DNA of 64,000 nt from Cupriavidus gilardii (GTDB lineage: Bacteria > Pseudomonadota > Gammaproteobacteria > Burkholderiales > Burkholderiaceae): the NCBI RefSeq assembly GCF_013314895.1, contig NZ_JABTYE010000022.1:29268-93267 (forward strand), read 5' to 3'. Under the pieces are notes generated by a model. The model worked only from the letters and a program-made list of their open reading frames with translations. It was not told the origin of the DNA and searched no databases. The translations under genes and the position numbers were made by a program. Below are positions 48,281 through 58,040 of this stretch, in pieces. How positions within the stretch are numbered: the stretch's first letter is position 1; each line of letters starts with the position of its first letter.

Positions 48281-50929
48281 TCAACCGCGCCGGGCCGGCT
48301 GGCCCAGCCAATGGTGGACCTGGTCCAGCGTGGTGCCGATGTCGGCCTCGTCGGCCTGCAGCACCAGCAGATCGCCTGCCACCAGCTGCGACAGCGCGGC
48401 CTCGACGGCCTCGCGCCGGCTGCCTTGATCGATGATCTTGCTGACGCGGCGGCCTTCGTACAGTCCCTTCTTCAGCAGCGCGCGCGCCTCGCTGTCGGGC
48501 AGCTTGCGCGCGACGCTGCGGTCTTCGCACAGGAACACGCGATCGAAGGCGGCGCCAAGCGCCTTGCCCTGATCGATCAGATCGACGTCGCGGCGATCGA
48601 CGCCGGCGCCGAACACCGCCAGCCGCCGCTCCGACGGGAAGCGGTCCAGCGCCTTTGCCAGGGCTTCCAGCGCGGGCGCGTTGTGCGCGTCGTCGACGAT
48701 CACGGTGGCGCCGTTGCGCTCGAACAGCGTGAAGCGGCCCGGCACGTCGAGCTGGCCGACATCGAAGGTCATCACGCCGGCGCGGATCAGCTCGTGCGAG
48801 ATGCCCAGCGCCCACGCCGCGGCGACCGCCGCCAGCACGTTCTCGATCTGGAAGCCGACGCGGCCCGCATAGGTCAGCGGAATCGCCGCGACGTCGGCCA
48901 GCGGCATTTCGCTGTTGCCGGTGGCCAGCACGATGCGGCCATCGCGCACGTAGACCGCCCGCTTGCCGGCGGCACGGTGCTGCGCGATTGCCGGCAGCTC
49001 GGCGCTGCCGCCGAAGAAGATCACGTCGCCGTCGCACAGCTCGGCCATCTCGACCACCAGCGGGTCGCGCGCATTGAGCACCGCGGCGCCGTGCTTGAGC
49101 ACGACATCGACCTGGGTGCGCAGCACGCTGTACATCTTGTCGGCGTCTTCGATGTAGTAGTGGCCGAGGTGGTCCGGCGTATCGATATTGGTGACCACGC
49201 CGACCAGGCAGCGGTCATAGGCCAGGCCCTCGGAGAGCATCGTGCCGCTGTCGTTCTCGAACACGGCGGCCTCGACGGCACGGTTCTTCAGCACGCGGGT
49301 GGCGGCCTCCCAGTTGGCGCAGTCGCCGCCCTCCACCAGCCGCCGATCCAGATAGAGTCCATCGCTACAGGCGAGACCCGTATGGCGTCCGGATAGCTGC
49401 AGCAGGCGCGCGACCAGCTTGGCCACCACGGTCTTGCCGTTGGTGCCGGTGATGCCAACCACGGGAATGCGGCCGTCGTCGGCCGGCGCGTCGCCGTTCG
49501 CCGCCGGCGGGAACAGATGATCGACGATCGCGCGGCCCACCGGGCGCGGTTTGCCCGCCGCCGGCTTCAGGTGCATCAGCAGGCCGGGACCGGCATTGAC
49601 CTCGACGATCGCGCCGCCCTGTTCGGCCAGCGGGCGCGAGATGTCTTCGGCCACCAGATCGATGCCGGCGATATCGAGTCCGACCACGCGCGCCGCCAGT
49701 GCGGCATGCGCGGCAACGCTCGGGTGCACGCGATCCGTGACGTCGAACGCCACGTTGCCGTTGCGCTGGATCAGCACATGACGGCCCTCGGGCGGCACCG
49801 ACTCGGCGGTAAAGCCCTGGCGCTTCAGTTCGAGGCGGGCGGCCGAGTCCAGCCGCACCTTGTTCAGCGGATGGTCTTCGGTGTTGCCGCGGCGCGGGTC
49901 GCAGTTGATCTGCAGGTCGATCAGTTCGTCGATGGTCGACTTGCCGTCGCCGACGACGCTCGCCGATTCGCCCATCGCCGCCGCCACCAGCCGGCCGCCG
50001 ACCACCAGCAGGCGGTGCTCGTTGCCGGGGACGAAGCGCTCGACGATCACGCCGCTGCCTTCCTCGATGGCCACCGCATAGGCGGTCTGCACTTCCTCTT
50101 TGCTGATCAGATTGGTGAACACGCCGCGGCCGTGGTTGCCGTCGTAGGGCTTGACCACCACCGGCACGCCGATCTCTTCGGCGGCCTCCCAGGCGTCGTC
50201 GGCGCTGTCCACCAGCCGGCCCTCGGGCACCGGCACCCCGCACGATTCGAGCAGCGACTTGGTCAGGTCCTTGTCGCGCGAAATGCTTTCGGCGATGGCA
50301 CTGGTGCGGTCGGTCTCGGCGGTCCAGATGCGGCGCTGGCGCGCGCCGTGGCCAAGCTGCACCAGATTGCTGTCGGACAGGCGCAGCGCGGGAATGCGGC
50401 GGTCGTCGGCTGCGTAGACGATGCAGGCCGTGCTCGGGCCGAGCCAGTGGCGATCGATCAGGTCGCGCAGTTCGTCCACTGCCGCGTCGACGTCGAAGGC
50501 GCGGTCCTCGATCGCGGCCATCACCAGGTCGCGCGCCAGGAACAGCGCGGCGCGGGCCACGCGCTCGTCCCAGGCCGTCACGATCACCTTGTAGACACCC
50601 ACGATCGGCGTCTCGCGCGCCTTGCCGAAGCCGCCGGGCAGGCCGGCCAGGCTTTGCAGCTCCAGCGTCACGTGCTCCATGATGTGGGCGGGCCACGTGC
50701 CTTCCTTCAGCCGCTGCAGGAAGCCGCCCCGTTCGCCGATGCTGCACCGGTGCTCGATCAGCGACGGCAGCCAGGCCGTGAGTCGCTCGTAGAAGCCCGG
50801 AATCTTGTTGGAGGGGTACTCCTCCAGTTCTCCGATATCGACCCACGCCTCCAGCACCGGCCCATATGTCCACATATTGGGGCCGCGCAGCGACATGACA
50901 TCGAATATCTCAATGTCCTTTTTCTTCAT
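48281..50929 (-). CDS. cphA: Cyanophycin synthetase (longer paralogue)
   Basis: Second CphA, 882 residues, clearly homologous to the neighbour but well diverged. The N-terminal domain (DIEIFDVMSLRGPNMWTYGP) is longer, with an extra GERGGFLQRLKEGTWPAHIM segment typical of canonical CphA1. The ATP-grasp domain has VVVKPYDGNHGRGVFTNLIS. The Mur-like P-loop reads GITGTNGKTVVAKL (Thr replaced by Val compared with the other copy), and DDAHNAPALEAL lies in the C-terminal domain. The start at MKKKDIEIF (50929) is chosen from homology; an in-frame ATG at 50947 is possible, and neither has a strong ribosome-binding site. Confidence 0.95.
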   Translation of the reverse strand: MKKKDIEIFDVMSLRGPNMWTYGPVLEAWVDIGELEEYPSNKIPGFYERLTAWLPSLIEHRCSIGERGGFLQRLKEGTWPAHIMEHVTLELQSLAGLPGGFGKARETPIVGVYKVIVTAWDERVARAALFLARDLVMAAIEDRAFDVDAAVDELRDLIDRHWLGPSTACIVYAADDRRIPALRLSDSNLVQLGHGARQRRIWTAETDRTSAIAESISRDKDLTKSLLESCGVPVPEGRLVDSADDAWEAAEEIGVPVVVKPYDGNHGRGVFTNLISKEEVQTAYAVAIEEGSGVIVERFVPGNEHRLLVVGGRLVAAAMGESASVVGDGKSTIDELIDLQINCDPRRGNTEDHPLNKVRLDSAARLELKRQGFTAESVPPEGRHVLIQRNGNVAFDVTDRVHPSVAAHAALAARVVGLDIAGIDLVAEDISRPLAEQGGAIVEVNAGPGLLMHLKPAAGKPRPVGRAIVDHLFPPAANGDAPADDGRIPVVGITGTNGKTVVAKLVARLLQLSGRHTGLACSDGLYLDRRLVEGGDCANWEAATRVLKNRAVEAAVFENDSGTMLSEGLAYDRCLVGVVTNIDTPDHLGHYYIEDADKMYSVLRTQVDVVLKHGAAVLNARDPLVVEMAELCDGDVIFFGGSAELPAIAQHRAAGKRAVYVRDGRIVLATGNSEMPLADVAAIPLTYAGRVGFQIENVLAAVAAAWALGISHELIRAGVMTFDVGQLDVPGRFTLFERNGATVIVDDAHNAPALEALAKALDRFPSERRLAVFGAGVDRRDVDLIDQGKALGAAFDRVFLCEDRSVARKLPDSEARALLKKGLYEGRRVSKIIDQGSRREAVEAALSQLVAGDLLVLQADEADIGTTLDQVHHWLGQPARRG

Positions 50930-51200
50930 TGAATTAGCTTGAGGCATGGGCGATGCGCCCGTGGGGCGGAAGTCTAACCTTTCAGTAACGTTACAGCGTA
51001 GACCTGGTTGACTTCCCGACGAAAAAGCGTTTGTGCGCCGCGACAGACGCGCTGCGCCGATGTTGGTTCGATGTGGCTTATGTATACTTGCGCCGCGCTT
51101 GCGCCGATCCATCCTGTGACATATCGGCATCCCGGCAGCGCTCGCCATTTTTATTTGTATCAAGACATGTCGTTTCGACCGTCTGCCGACCGCTTGCGCC

Positions 51201-53585
51201 ATGCTCGCGCAGCCCGACAAAACGACGCCTGCTGTGCCGACCATGACCCTAGCCGCTACCCCCGTATCATCGACCTCCACGCTGCCTGACCCCTGGCGCG
51301 TCTCGCTGGAGGCCGAACTCGGCCCCCGCCAGGGCGTGCCCGGTGAAACGGTGCTGGCCTGGCTGGAGGTCGATCTCGACCGGCGGCTGCATTTTACAGA
51401 AGGCGTGGTGGTTGTCACCGACCGGCGCCTGCTGGCCCGGGAGAACGCGCAGGACGGGCAGGGCGGCTGGCGGCAATGGCCGATCGGCGCCGACCTGACG
51501 TTGCACCATGGCGATCATGCCGGGGTCGGCACGCTGGAACTGCAGGACCGCAGCGGCCGGCTGGCGGCCTGGCACTACACGCTCGGCAACAATCCCGCGG
51601 CGCTGCGGCTGCTCGACACGTTCAACGCCCAGCGCGACCGGCTCGCCGCCGGCGGGGCCGAGCGCGAGGCGATCGAGGTGGAGGGCGTCTGCCCGACCTG
51701 CCGCGCGCCGCTGCCGCCGGGCGAGGACGAATGCCCGCAATGCAGCCGCGAACTGGAGACGCCGCCGTCGACCTGGGCGCTGCTGCGGCTGTGGCGCTTC
51801 GCGCGGCCGTACCGGATGCAACTGCTGGCCGGCTTCGTGCTGACGCTGCTGTCCACCGGCGCCACGCTGGTACCGCCGTACCTGACCATGCCACTGATGG
51901 ACAAGGTGCTGATCCCCTACCAGAACGGCGTGCCGATCGACTACGACCTCGTGCGGCTCTATCTGGGCGGGCTGCTGGGCGCGGCGCTGATCGCATGGAG
52001 CCTGGGCTGGGCGCGTACCTATCTGCTGGCGCGGGTGTCCGAGCGGATCGGCGCGGACCTGCGCACGACCACCTATGAGCACCTGCTGAAGCTGTCGCTC
52101 GAGTATTTCGGCGGCAAGCGCACCGGCGACCTGATGGCGCGCATCGGCAACGAGAGCGACCGCATCTGCGTCTTCCTGTCGCTGCACCTGCTCGACTTCT
52201 TCACCGACGTGCTGATGATCATGATGACCGCGGTCATCCTGATCTCGATCAACCCGTGGCTTGCGCTGGTCACGCTGGTGCCGCTGCCGTTCATTGCCTG
52301 GATGATCCATCAGGTCCGCGACCGGCTGCGCCATGGCTTCGAGAAGATCGACCGCAACTGGTCGGAGATCACCAACGTGCTGGCCGACACCATTCCGGGC
52401 ATCCGCGTGGTCAAGGCCTTCGCGCAGGAGCGCCGCGAGGTCGAACGCTTCCGCGAGGCCAACCGGCACAATCTGGCCATCAACGATCGCGTCAATGCGG
52501 TGTGGTCGCTGTTCACGCCGACCGTGACGCTGCTGACCGAGGTGGGCCTGCTGGTGGTCTGGATCTTCGGCATCTGGCAGGTCTCGCGCAACGCCATCAC
52601 GGTCGGCGTGCTGGTTGCCTTCCTGACCTACATCAGCCGCTTTTACACGCGGCTCGACTCGATGAGCCGGATCGTCTCGGTCACGCAGAAGGCCGCCGCC
52701 GGCGCCAAGCGGATCTTCGACATTCTCGACCACGTATCGAGCGTGCCGGAACCGGCGCGGCCCACGGCGCTGCCGCAGGTCAGCGGCGCCATCGAACTGC
52801 GCGATATCGGCTTTCGCTACGGCAGCCGCGCGGTGATCCGCGGCCTGGATCTGCAGATCCGTCCCGGCGAGATGATCGGCCTGGTGGGGCATAGCGGTTC
52901 GGGCAAGAGCACGCTGGTCAATCTGATCTGCCGCTTCTATGACGTGTCGGAAGGCGCGATCCGCGTCGACGGCGTCGATATCCGTTCGCTGGCGGTGGCC
53001 GACTACCGCCGCCATATCGGCCTGGTGCTGCAGGAGCCGTTCCTGTTCTTCGGCACCATCGCCGAGAACATCGCCTATGGGCGCCCCAACGCGACCCGCG
53101 CCGAGATCATCGCCGCGGCGCGCGCCGCGCATGCGCACGAGTTCATCCTGCGGCTGCCGCACGGCTACGACTCGCTGGTCGGCGAACGCGGCCAGGCGCT
53201 GTCGGGCGGCGAGCGCCAGCGCATCTCGATCGCGCGGGCGCTGCTGATCGATCCGCGCATCCTGATCCTCGACGAAGCAACCTCGTCGGTCGATACCGCC
53301 ACCGAGAAGGAAATCCAGAAGGCGCTGGACAACCTGGTGCAGGGCCGCACCACCATCGCGATCGCGCACCGGCTGTCGACGCTGCGCAAGGCCGACCGTC
53401 TGGTGGTGATGGACCGCGGCCGCATCGTCGAAGTCGGCCCGCACGACGAGCTGATGGCGCGCGAAGGCGCCTACTACAGGCTGTATCAGGCGCAGGCGCG
53501 CAATGTCGATACGGATCCGGACGATCCGGTCGAGGTCACGACCGTCGCTCCCCATGTCACGGCCAGCGCCGTCGTCGCGCAATAA
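51201..53585 (+). CDS. Cyanophycin-locus ABC exporter with N-terminal zinc ribbon
   Basis: A 794-residue fused ABC exporter (permease plus ATPase). Unusually, about 190 residues precede the membrane part: a beta-rich PH-like segment (30-150; LHFTEGVVVVTDRRLLAREN) and a zinc ribbon with C164, C167, C178 and C181 (VCPTCRAPL ... DECPQC). The six-helix exporter domain follows (about 205-500), then the ATPase with Walker A GHSGSGKST, signature LSGGERQRISIARALL and Walker B ILILDEATSS. This type recurs beside cphA in beta-proteobacteria and is named there as cyanophycin-metabolism associated; what it moves is unknown. Divergent from cphA; DUF1854 gene follows. ATG at 51243 is an alternative start. 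Confidence 0.9.
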   Translation: MLAQPDKTTPAVPTMTLAATPVSSTSTLPDPWRVSLEAELGPRQGVPGETVLAWLEVDLDRRLHFTEGVVVVTDRRLLARENAQDGQGGWRQWPIGADLTLHHGDHAGVGTLELQDRSGRLAAWHYTLGNNPAALRLLDTFNAQRDRLAAGGAEREAIEVEGVCPTCRAPLPPGEDECPQCSRELETPPSTWALLRLWRFARPYRMQLLAGFVLTLLSTGATLVPPYLTMPLMDKVLIPYQNGVPIDYDLVRLYLGGLLGAALIAWSLGWARTYLLARVSERIGADLRTTTYEHLLKLSLEYFGGKRTGDLMARIGNESDRICVFLSLHLLDFFTDVLMIMMTAVILISINPWLALVTLVPLPFIAWMIHQVRDRLRHGFEKIDRNWSEITNVLADTIPGIRVVKAFAQERREVERFREANRHNLAINDRVNAVWSLFTPTVTLLTEVGLLVVWIFGIWQVSRNAITVGVLVAFLTYISRFYTRLDSMSRIVSVTQKAAAGAKRIFDILDHVSSVPEPARPTALPQVSGAIELRDIGFRYGSRAVIRGLDLQIRPGEMIGLVGHSGSGKSTLVNLICRFYDVSEGAIRVDGVDIRSLAVADYRRHIGLVLQEPFLFFGTIAENIAYGRPNATRAEIIAAARAAHAHEFILRLPHGYDSLVGERGQALSGGERQRISIARALLIDPRILILDEATSSVDTATEKEIQKALDNLVQGRTTIAIAHRLSTLRKADRLVVMDRGRIVEVGPHDELMAREGAYYRLYQAQARNVDTDPDDPVEVTTVAPHVTASAVVAQ

Positions 53586-53597
53586 GGAAGTCCGATC

Positions 53598-54092
53598 ATG
53601 CAAGCAAGCGAATCGACGACTGCAGTCACGTTCCCGTTCACGCTGTCGCGCAATCCTTTCGGCCGTCTCGTGATGACGACTGCGGACGGCGGCGTGCATG
53701 AAGGCGTGGTGGCCGTGCGCGCGTTCCCGATCACCGCGCCGGACGACGGCATCGCACTGGTCAGCGCCGATGGCCACGAGCTGGCCTGGATCGAGCGGCT
53801 GGAGGATCTGCCGGCCGACACGCGTGCAATCGTGGAGGAAGAGCTGGCCGGGCGCGAGTTCATGCCCGAGATCCGCCGCATCGTCAGCGTGTCGACCTTT
53901 GCCACGCCGAGCACCTGGGAGGTGGAAACCGATCGCGGCCGGACGCGGCTGGTGCTGCGCGGCGAGGAGGATATCCGTCGGCTGGCGGGCAGCACGCTGC
54001 TGATCTCCGACAGCCACGGCATCCACTATCTGATCCGCAGCCTGCAGTCGCTCGACAAGGCCAGCCGCAAGCTGATCGACCGCTTCCTGTAG
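53598..54092 (+). CDS. DUF1854 family protein, cyanophycin-associated
   Basis: A 164-residue soluble protein of the DUF1854 family. Visible features are LSRNPFGRLVMTTADGGVHE, ISLVSADGHELAWIERLEDL-like sequence (IALVSADGHELAWIERLEDL), FMPEIRRIVSVSTFATPSTW and WEVETDRGRTRLVLRGEEDI. The fold looks beta-rich, with no catalytic motif evident. AAGGAAG precedes the ATG, which is 12 bp after the ABC exporter stop, so the two are co-transcribed. The pairing with the exporter is conserved in related genomes to my knowledge, suggesting a partner or regulator of it; mechanism unknown. Confidence 0.88.
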   Translation: MQASESTTAVTFPFTLSRNPFGRLVMTTADGGVHEGVVAVRAFPITAPDDGIALVSADGHELAWIERLEDLPADTRAIVEEELAGREFMPEIRRIVSVSTFATPSTWEVETDRGRTRLVLRGEEDIRRLAGSTLLISDSHGIHYLIRSLQSLDKASRKLIDRFL

Positions 54093-54235
54093 CGGTCGGC
54101 TGCCACGTCGAGCCGGCCGCTACCGCTGCGGCTCTTGCGCCGCACAAGCGAAATATCCAGATACAAAGCTGCGTTGCCGCCTCGCGCCGCCGGGTGTAAC
54201 TTGCCATCGCTGTCCCAACCAACAAGGAGATCTCG

Positions 54236-54748
54236 ATGAAGAGGAACCACATGTTGATGGGTTTGCTGGTGGCCGCAGGCGTGCTCGGTTCATCGGTCGG
54301 CCTGGCGCAATCCAGCTCCGGCGGCGGCTCGGCCGGCGCCGGCGGGTACGGCGCAGGAGCGGGGGACCAACCCGGGTCCCAGCGGGGCGGCTCGTCCATG
54401 GGCGAGCCGCAGACGGGCGGCGCACAATCGGGCGGCTCGCAGCGGGGCGGCTCGCAGATGGGCGGTCCATCGGGACGGACGGCTCAACCCGGCGAGCGCG
54501 CCACTCCGTCGGCTATGCCCGGCGGTCCCGGGCCTTCGGCTTCGCCGTATGCCTATGCGCCGGGCCAATGGAAGAAGGGCGATCGCCTGCCGACCGCCTA
54601 TCGGGACCGTCAGTACGTGATCGACGACTGGCGCTCGTTCCAGCTGGAGCGCCCGCCGAAGGGGCATCAATGGGTCGGCATCGGCAATGAGTTCCTGCTG
54701 GTCTCGACCCGCAACGGCACCATCGCCCGCGTCGTTACCGGGCAATAG
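54236..54748 (+). CDS. RcnB-like periplasmic protein with Gly/Ser-rich linker
   Basis: A 170-residue exported protein. Signal peptide MKRNHMLMGLLVAAGVLGSS (cleavage near GLAQ-SS), then about 75 residues of Gly/Ser/Gln low complexity with GGSQRGGSQMGG-type repeats. The C-terminal RcnB domain (about 105-168) has PTAYRDRQYVIDDW and GHQWVGIGNEFLLVSTRNG. RcnB in E. coli tunes periplasmic Ni/Co export by RcnA, but no rcnA is present here and many RcnB-domain proteins have unknown roles. AAGGAG sits upstream of the ATG. Confidence 0.85.
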   Translation: MKRNHMLMGLLVAAGVLGSSVGLAQSSSGGGSAGAGGYGAGAGDQPGSQRGGSSMGEPQTGGAQSGGSQRGGSQMGGPSGRTAQPGERATPSAMPGGPGPSASPYAYAPGQWKKGDRLPTAYRDRQYVIDDWRSFQLERPPKGHQWVGIGNEFLLVSTRNGTIARVVTGQ

Positions 54749-54842
54749 CGCGCAACGGGTGGGCAACACGTTGGCCCGCCGCACGACGACCCGCGCAGCG
54801 TGAGGACGCTGGCGCGGGTTTTTGTTTGGCGCTCGGCCAAAG

Positions 54843-54871
54843 AAAAAAGGACGTCCGAAGACGTCCTTTTC
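54843..54871. terminator. Bidirectional intrinsic terminator
   Basis: AAAAGGACGTC-CGAA-GACGTCCTTTT, a perfect stem flanked by A-run and T-run. It lies between the RcnB-like gene (plus) and the helicase gene (minus), so it can end both transcripts. Confidence 0.9.
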
Positions 54872-54910
54872 ATTGGCTCGGGGCCCGGCCCCGAACCGGC
54901 TTATACCGGC

Positions 54911-56761
<1,851 letters not shown>

Positions 56762-57116
56762 GGCACCCCTGCCATCGGCAAGAGGGTGGGCGCAGTGCAA
56801 AGTCTTAAAAAGGCTTCGGCGCCAATCGGAAGGCCGTGACGACAGACTCAGCTGGCAGTACGGCGGCAGGCAGGGGGCAACCGGTGCAAGACCGGAAGCC
56901 GGGTCCCTGGCAGGCAAACAGCGACGAGGCTGTTCAACAGGATCGGAGACGAGGCGGCGTCAAGTGAGATGGCGTTCTGGCAAGCGGCGGGTGGTCGAAA
57001 CAGGTAACAAACGACCGTAGAACCGAGCGACAGAGCTTGAGAGCGGAAGCGGCATCGCCTCTGGCCCGTGGGGCTGGTCGGCGGGTGCACGCTCGCATTG
57101 CGAACTCACGGGGCGC

Positions 57117-57125
57117 ATTCTAGCA
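57117..57125 (-). promoter_or_regulatory. Extended -10 promoter for the helicase gene
   Basis: On the minus strand TGC-TAGAAT (an extended -10) lies at 57125-57117. No good -35 is visible, which extended -10 promoters tolerate. It implies a helicase mRNA leader of about 350 nt, for which no coding frame is convincing. Confidence 0.4.
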
Positions 57126-57222
57126 GAATAAGAAAATTATTGCTGCGCTGCGAAAACATTGGCGGAAAGCGCCTCCGGGCGGACATCGGTATTGTCACCG
57201 GCTGCAGGCGAGTCCACGTCTC

Positions 57223-57250
57223 TTGAATCCCCGAACCCCCGCCCTATACT
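57223..57250 (+). promoter_or_regulatory. Sigma-70 promoter of a possible small RNA
   Basis: TTGAAT (57223-57228), 16-bp spacer, TATACT (57245-57250). It lies in a non-coding kilobase and points toward the terminator at 57497-57524. Confidence 0.5.
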
Positions 57251-57256
57251 CGCAGT

Positions 57257-57524
57257 GTCGACACCACGTGCCGGCACGGATGCGGACACCCTCCCACCCG
57301 ATGGCCGTCTTCAGCGAGTGCCTCGCTGTTCGCCCTCGGCATCTCCGCAATGCACGCCAGCGCCTTCTTCCTCCGACTGTCCGGGTGGTCCGGATGGGCG
57401 GCCGCGACATCGGCGGAACCATGAGGAAGAGGACCTGTACCGTGGCTTGTGGCGATGCCGTCAGCGTCGACCCAGACTGCCCGGCCCGTCCGCAGCCAGC
57501 CCGCCAGGACATTGGCGGGCTTTT
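57257..57524 (+). ncRNA. Candidate small RNA bounded by promoter and terminator
   Basis: A transcript of about 270 nt would run from the promoter ending at 57250 to an intrinsic terminator at 57497-57524. Overlapping open frames in this stretch (57159-57587, 57223-57600) show no homology that I recognise and read through the terminator, so they are not called. It does not resemble 6S, tmRNA, SRP or RNase P RNA. A short ORF beginning at the ATG at 57421 cannot be excluded. Confidence 0.3.
57497..57524 (+). terminator. Intrinsic terminator in the non-coding region
   Basis: GCCCGCCA-GGACAT-TGGCGGGC followed by TTTTTCTT: an 8-bp GC stem and T-run. No recognised plus-strand gene precedes it for 3 kb, so it probably ends an uncalled short transcript. 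Confidence 0.75.
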
Positions 57525-57546
57525 TCTTGGGCGCGATTCTTTGGGC

Positions 57547-57637
57547 GACTGGTTGGCTCGACCGGTTGGCTTGACTGGTTGGCTTGACCGGTTGGCGTGA
57601 GTGGCTCGCGTGACTGGTTGGCCTGACGGCGTGGCTC
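57547..57637. repeat. 13-bp minisatellite, seven copies
   Basis: Seven head-to-tail 13-bp units of consensus GACTGGTTGGCTT, the first four differing mainly by C/T at one position and the last three more diverged. It lies between the terminator and the tRNA-Arg gene. Confidence 0.85.
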
Positions 57638-57694
57638 GCGCGCGAAATCGCACATTCTGGATCGCGGTCCGGACGCTCGCCGCCAAGTGACTTT

Positions 57695-57702
57695 GCTATA
57701 CT
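57695..57702 (+). promoter_or_regulatory. Extended -10 promoter for tRNA-Arg
   Basis: TGC-TATACT (extended -10: TG at 57694-57695, hexamer at 57697-57702) lies about 90 bp upstream of tRNA-Arg. No -35 match is visible. Confidence 0.4.
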
Positions 57703-57794
57703 CCGCCCCTGCCCCGGCCGCTGGCCGGGCGCGCGGTTCACCGGTTCAGCGGTGGCTGCATCCCAGGGCGTCCCGAGCGATGCCCGACTATCCG

Positions 57795-57869
57795 CTCGCC
57801 GTAGTTCAATGGATAGAACGAGCGCCTCCTAAGCGCTAGATACAGGTTCGATTCCTGTCGGCGGGACCA
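57795..57869 (+). tRNA. tRNA-Arg (anticodon CCU)
   Basis: A 75-nt tRNA. Acceptor CTCGCCG pairs with CGGCGGG (one G-T wobble), discriminator A, encoded CCA at 57867-57869. The D arm is GTTC/GAAC. The anticodon stem is AGCGC/GCGCT around loop CTCCTAA, giving CCU, which reads the rare AGG codon. The T-loop is GGTTCGATTCC. An integrase gene begins 171 bp downstream, so the 3' half is the probable phage attachment site. Confidence 0.96.
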
Positions 57870-57872
57870 CCC
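57845..57872. other. Presumed attachment site (attL) at the tRNA-Arg 3' end
   Basis: Tyrosine integrases of tRNA-targeting phages recombine at the T-arm and 3' end of the tRNA, leaving that segment as a direct repeat at both ends of the element. The integrase starts just after this tRNA. The matching right-hand copy lies beyond the window, so the exact core cannot be set. Confidence 0.6.
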
Positions 57873-58004
57873 CTCCTTTTAGCATCCCCGAACCTCTCCG
57901 AACTTTTCCGGGCAAAGCCTTGTAGAATCTGGCCCGGCGGGCGATTTGCGCCTGAGCGTTCCCGGACCTTTCCGAGCATGTTTTAACGCGCCGTCACGCC
58001 AGAA

Positions 58005-58021
58005 TCACGCCATTGGCGTGA
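58005..58021. promoter_or_regulatory. Perfect inverted repeat before the integrase gene
   Basis: TCACGCCA-T-TGGCGTGA, 8-bp arms, ends 19 bp before the integrase ATG. A third TCACGCCA copy lies directly upstream (57994-58001), and CCGAAC/TCTCCG-type repeats lie at 57888-57915 and 57961-57976. These are candidates for an operator or integrase arm-type sites in the 171-bp gap after tRNA-Arg. Confidence 0.5.
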
Positions 58022-58040
58022 AGCCAATAACGGGGGAGGG

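Noticed and set aside
51267..54026. 919-residue minus-strand open frame
   Set aside because: Antisense shadow of the ABC exporter and DUF1854 genes.
56862..56960. Riboswitch in the helicase leader
   Set aside because: No match to a known riboswitch core could be recognised by eye.
57159..57600. Two overlapping open frames (142 and 125 residues) upstream of tRNA-Arg
   Set aside because: No recognisable homology, no ribosome-binding site, and both read through an intrinsic terminator and into the minisatellite.
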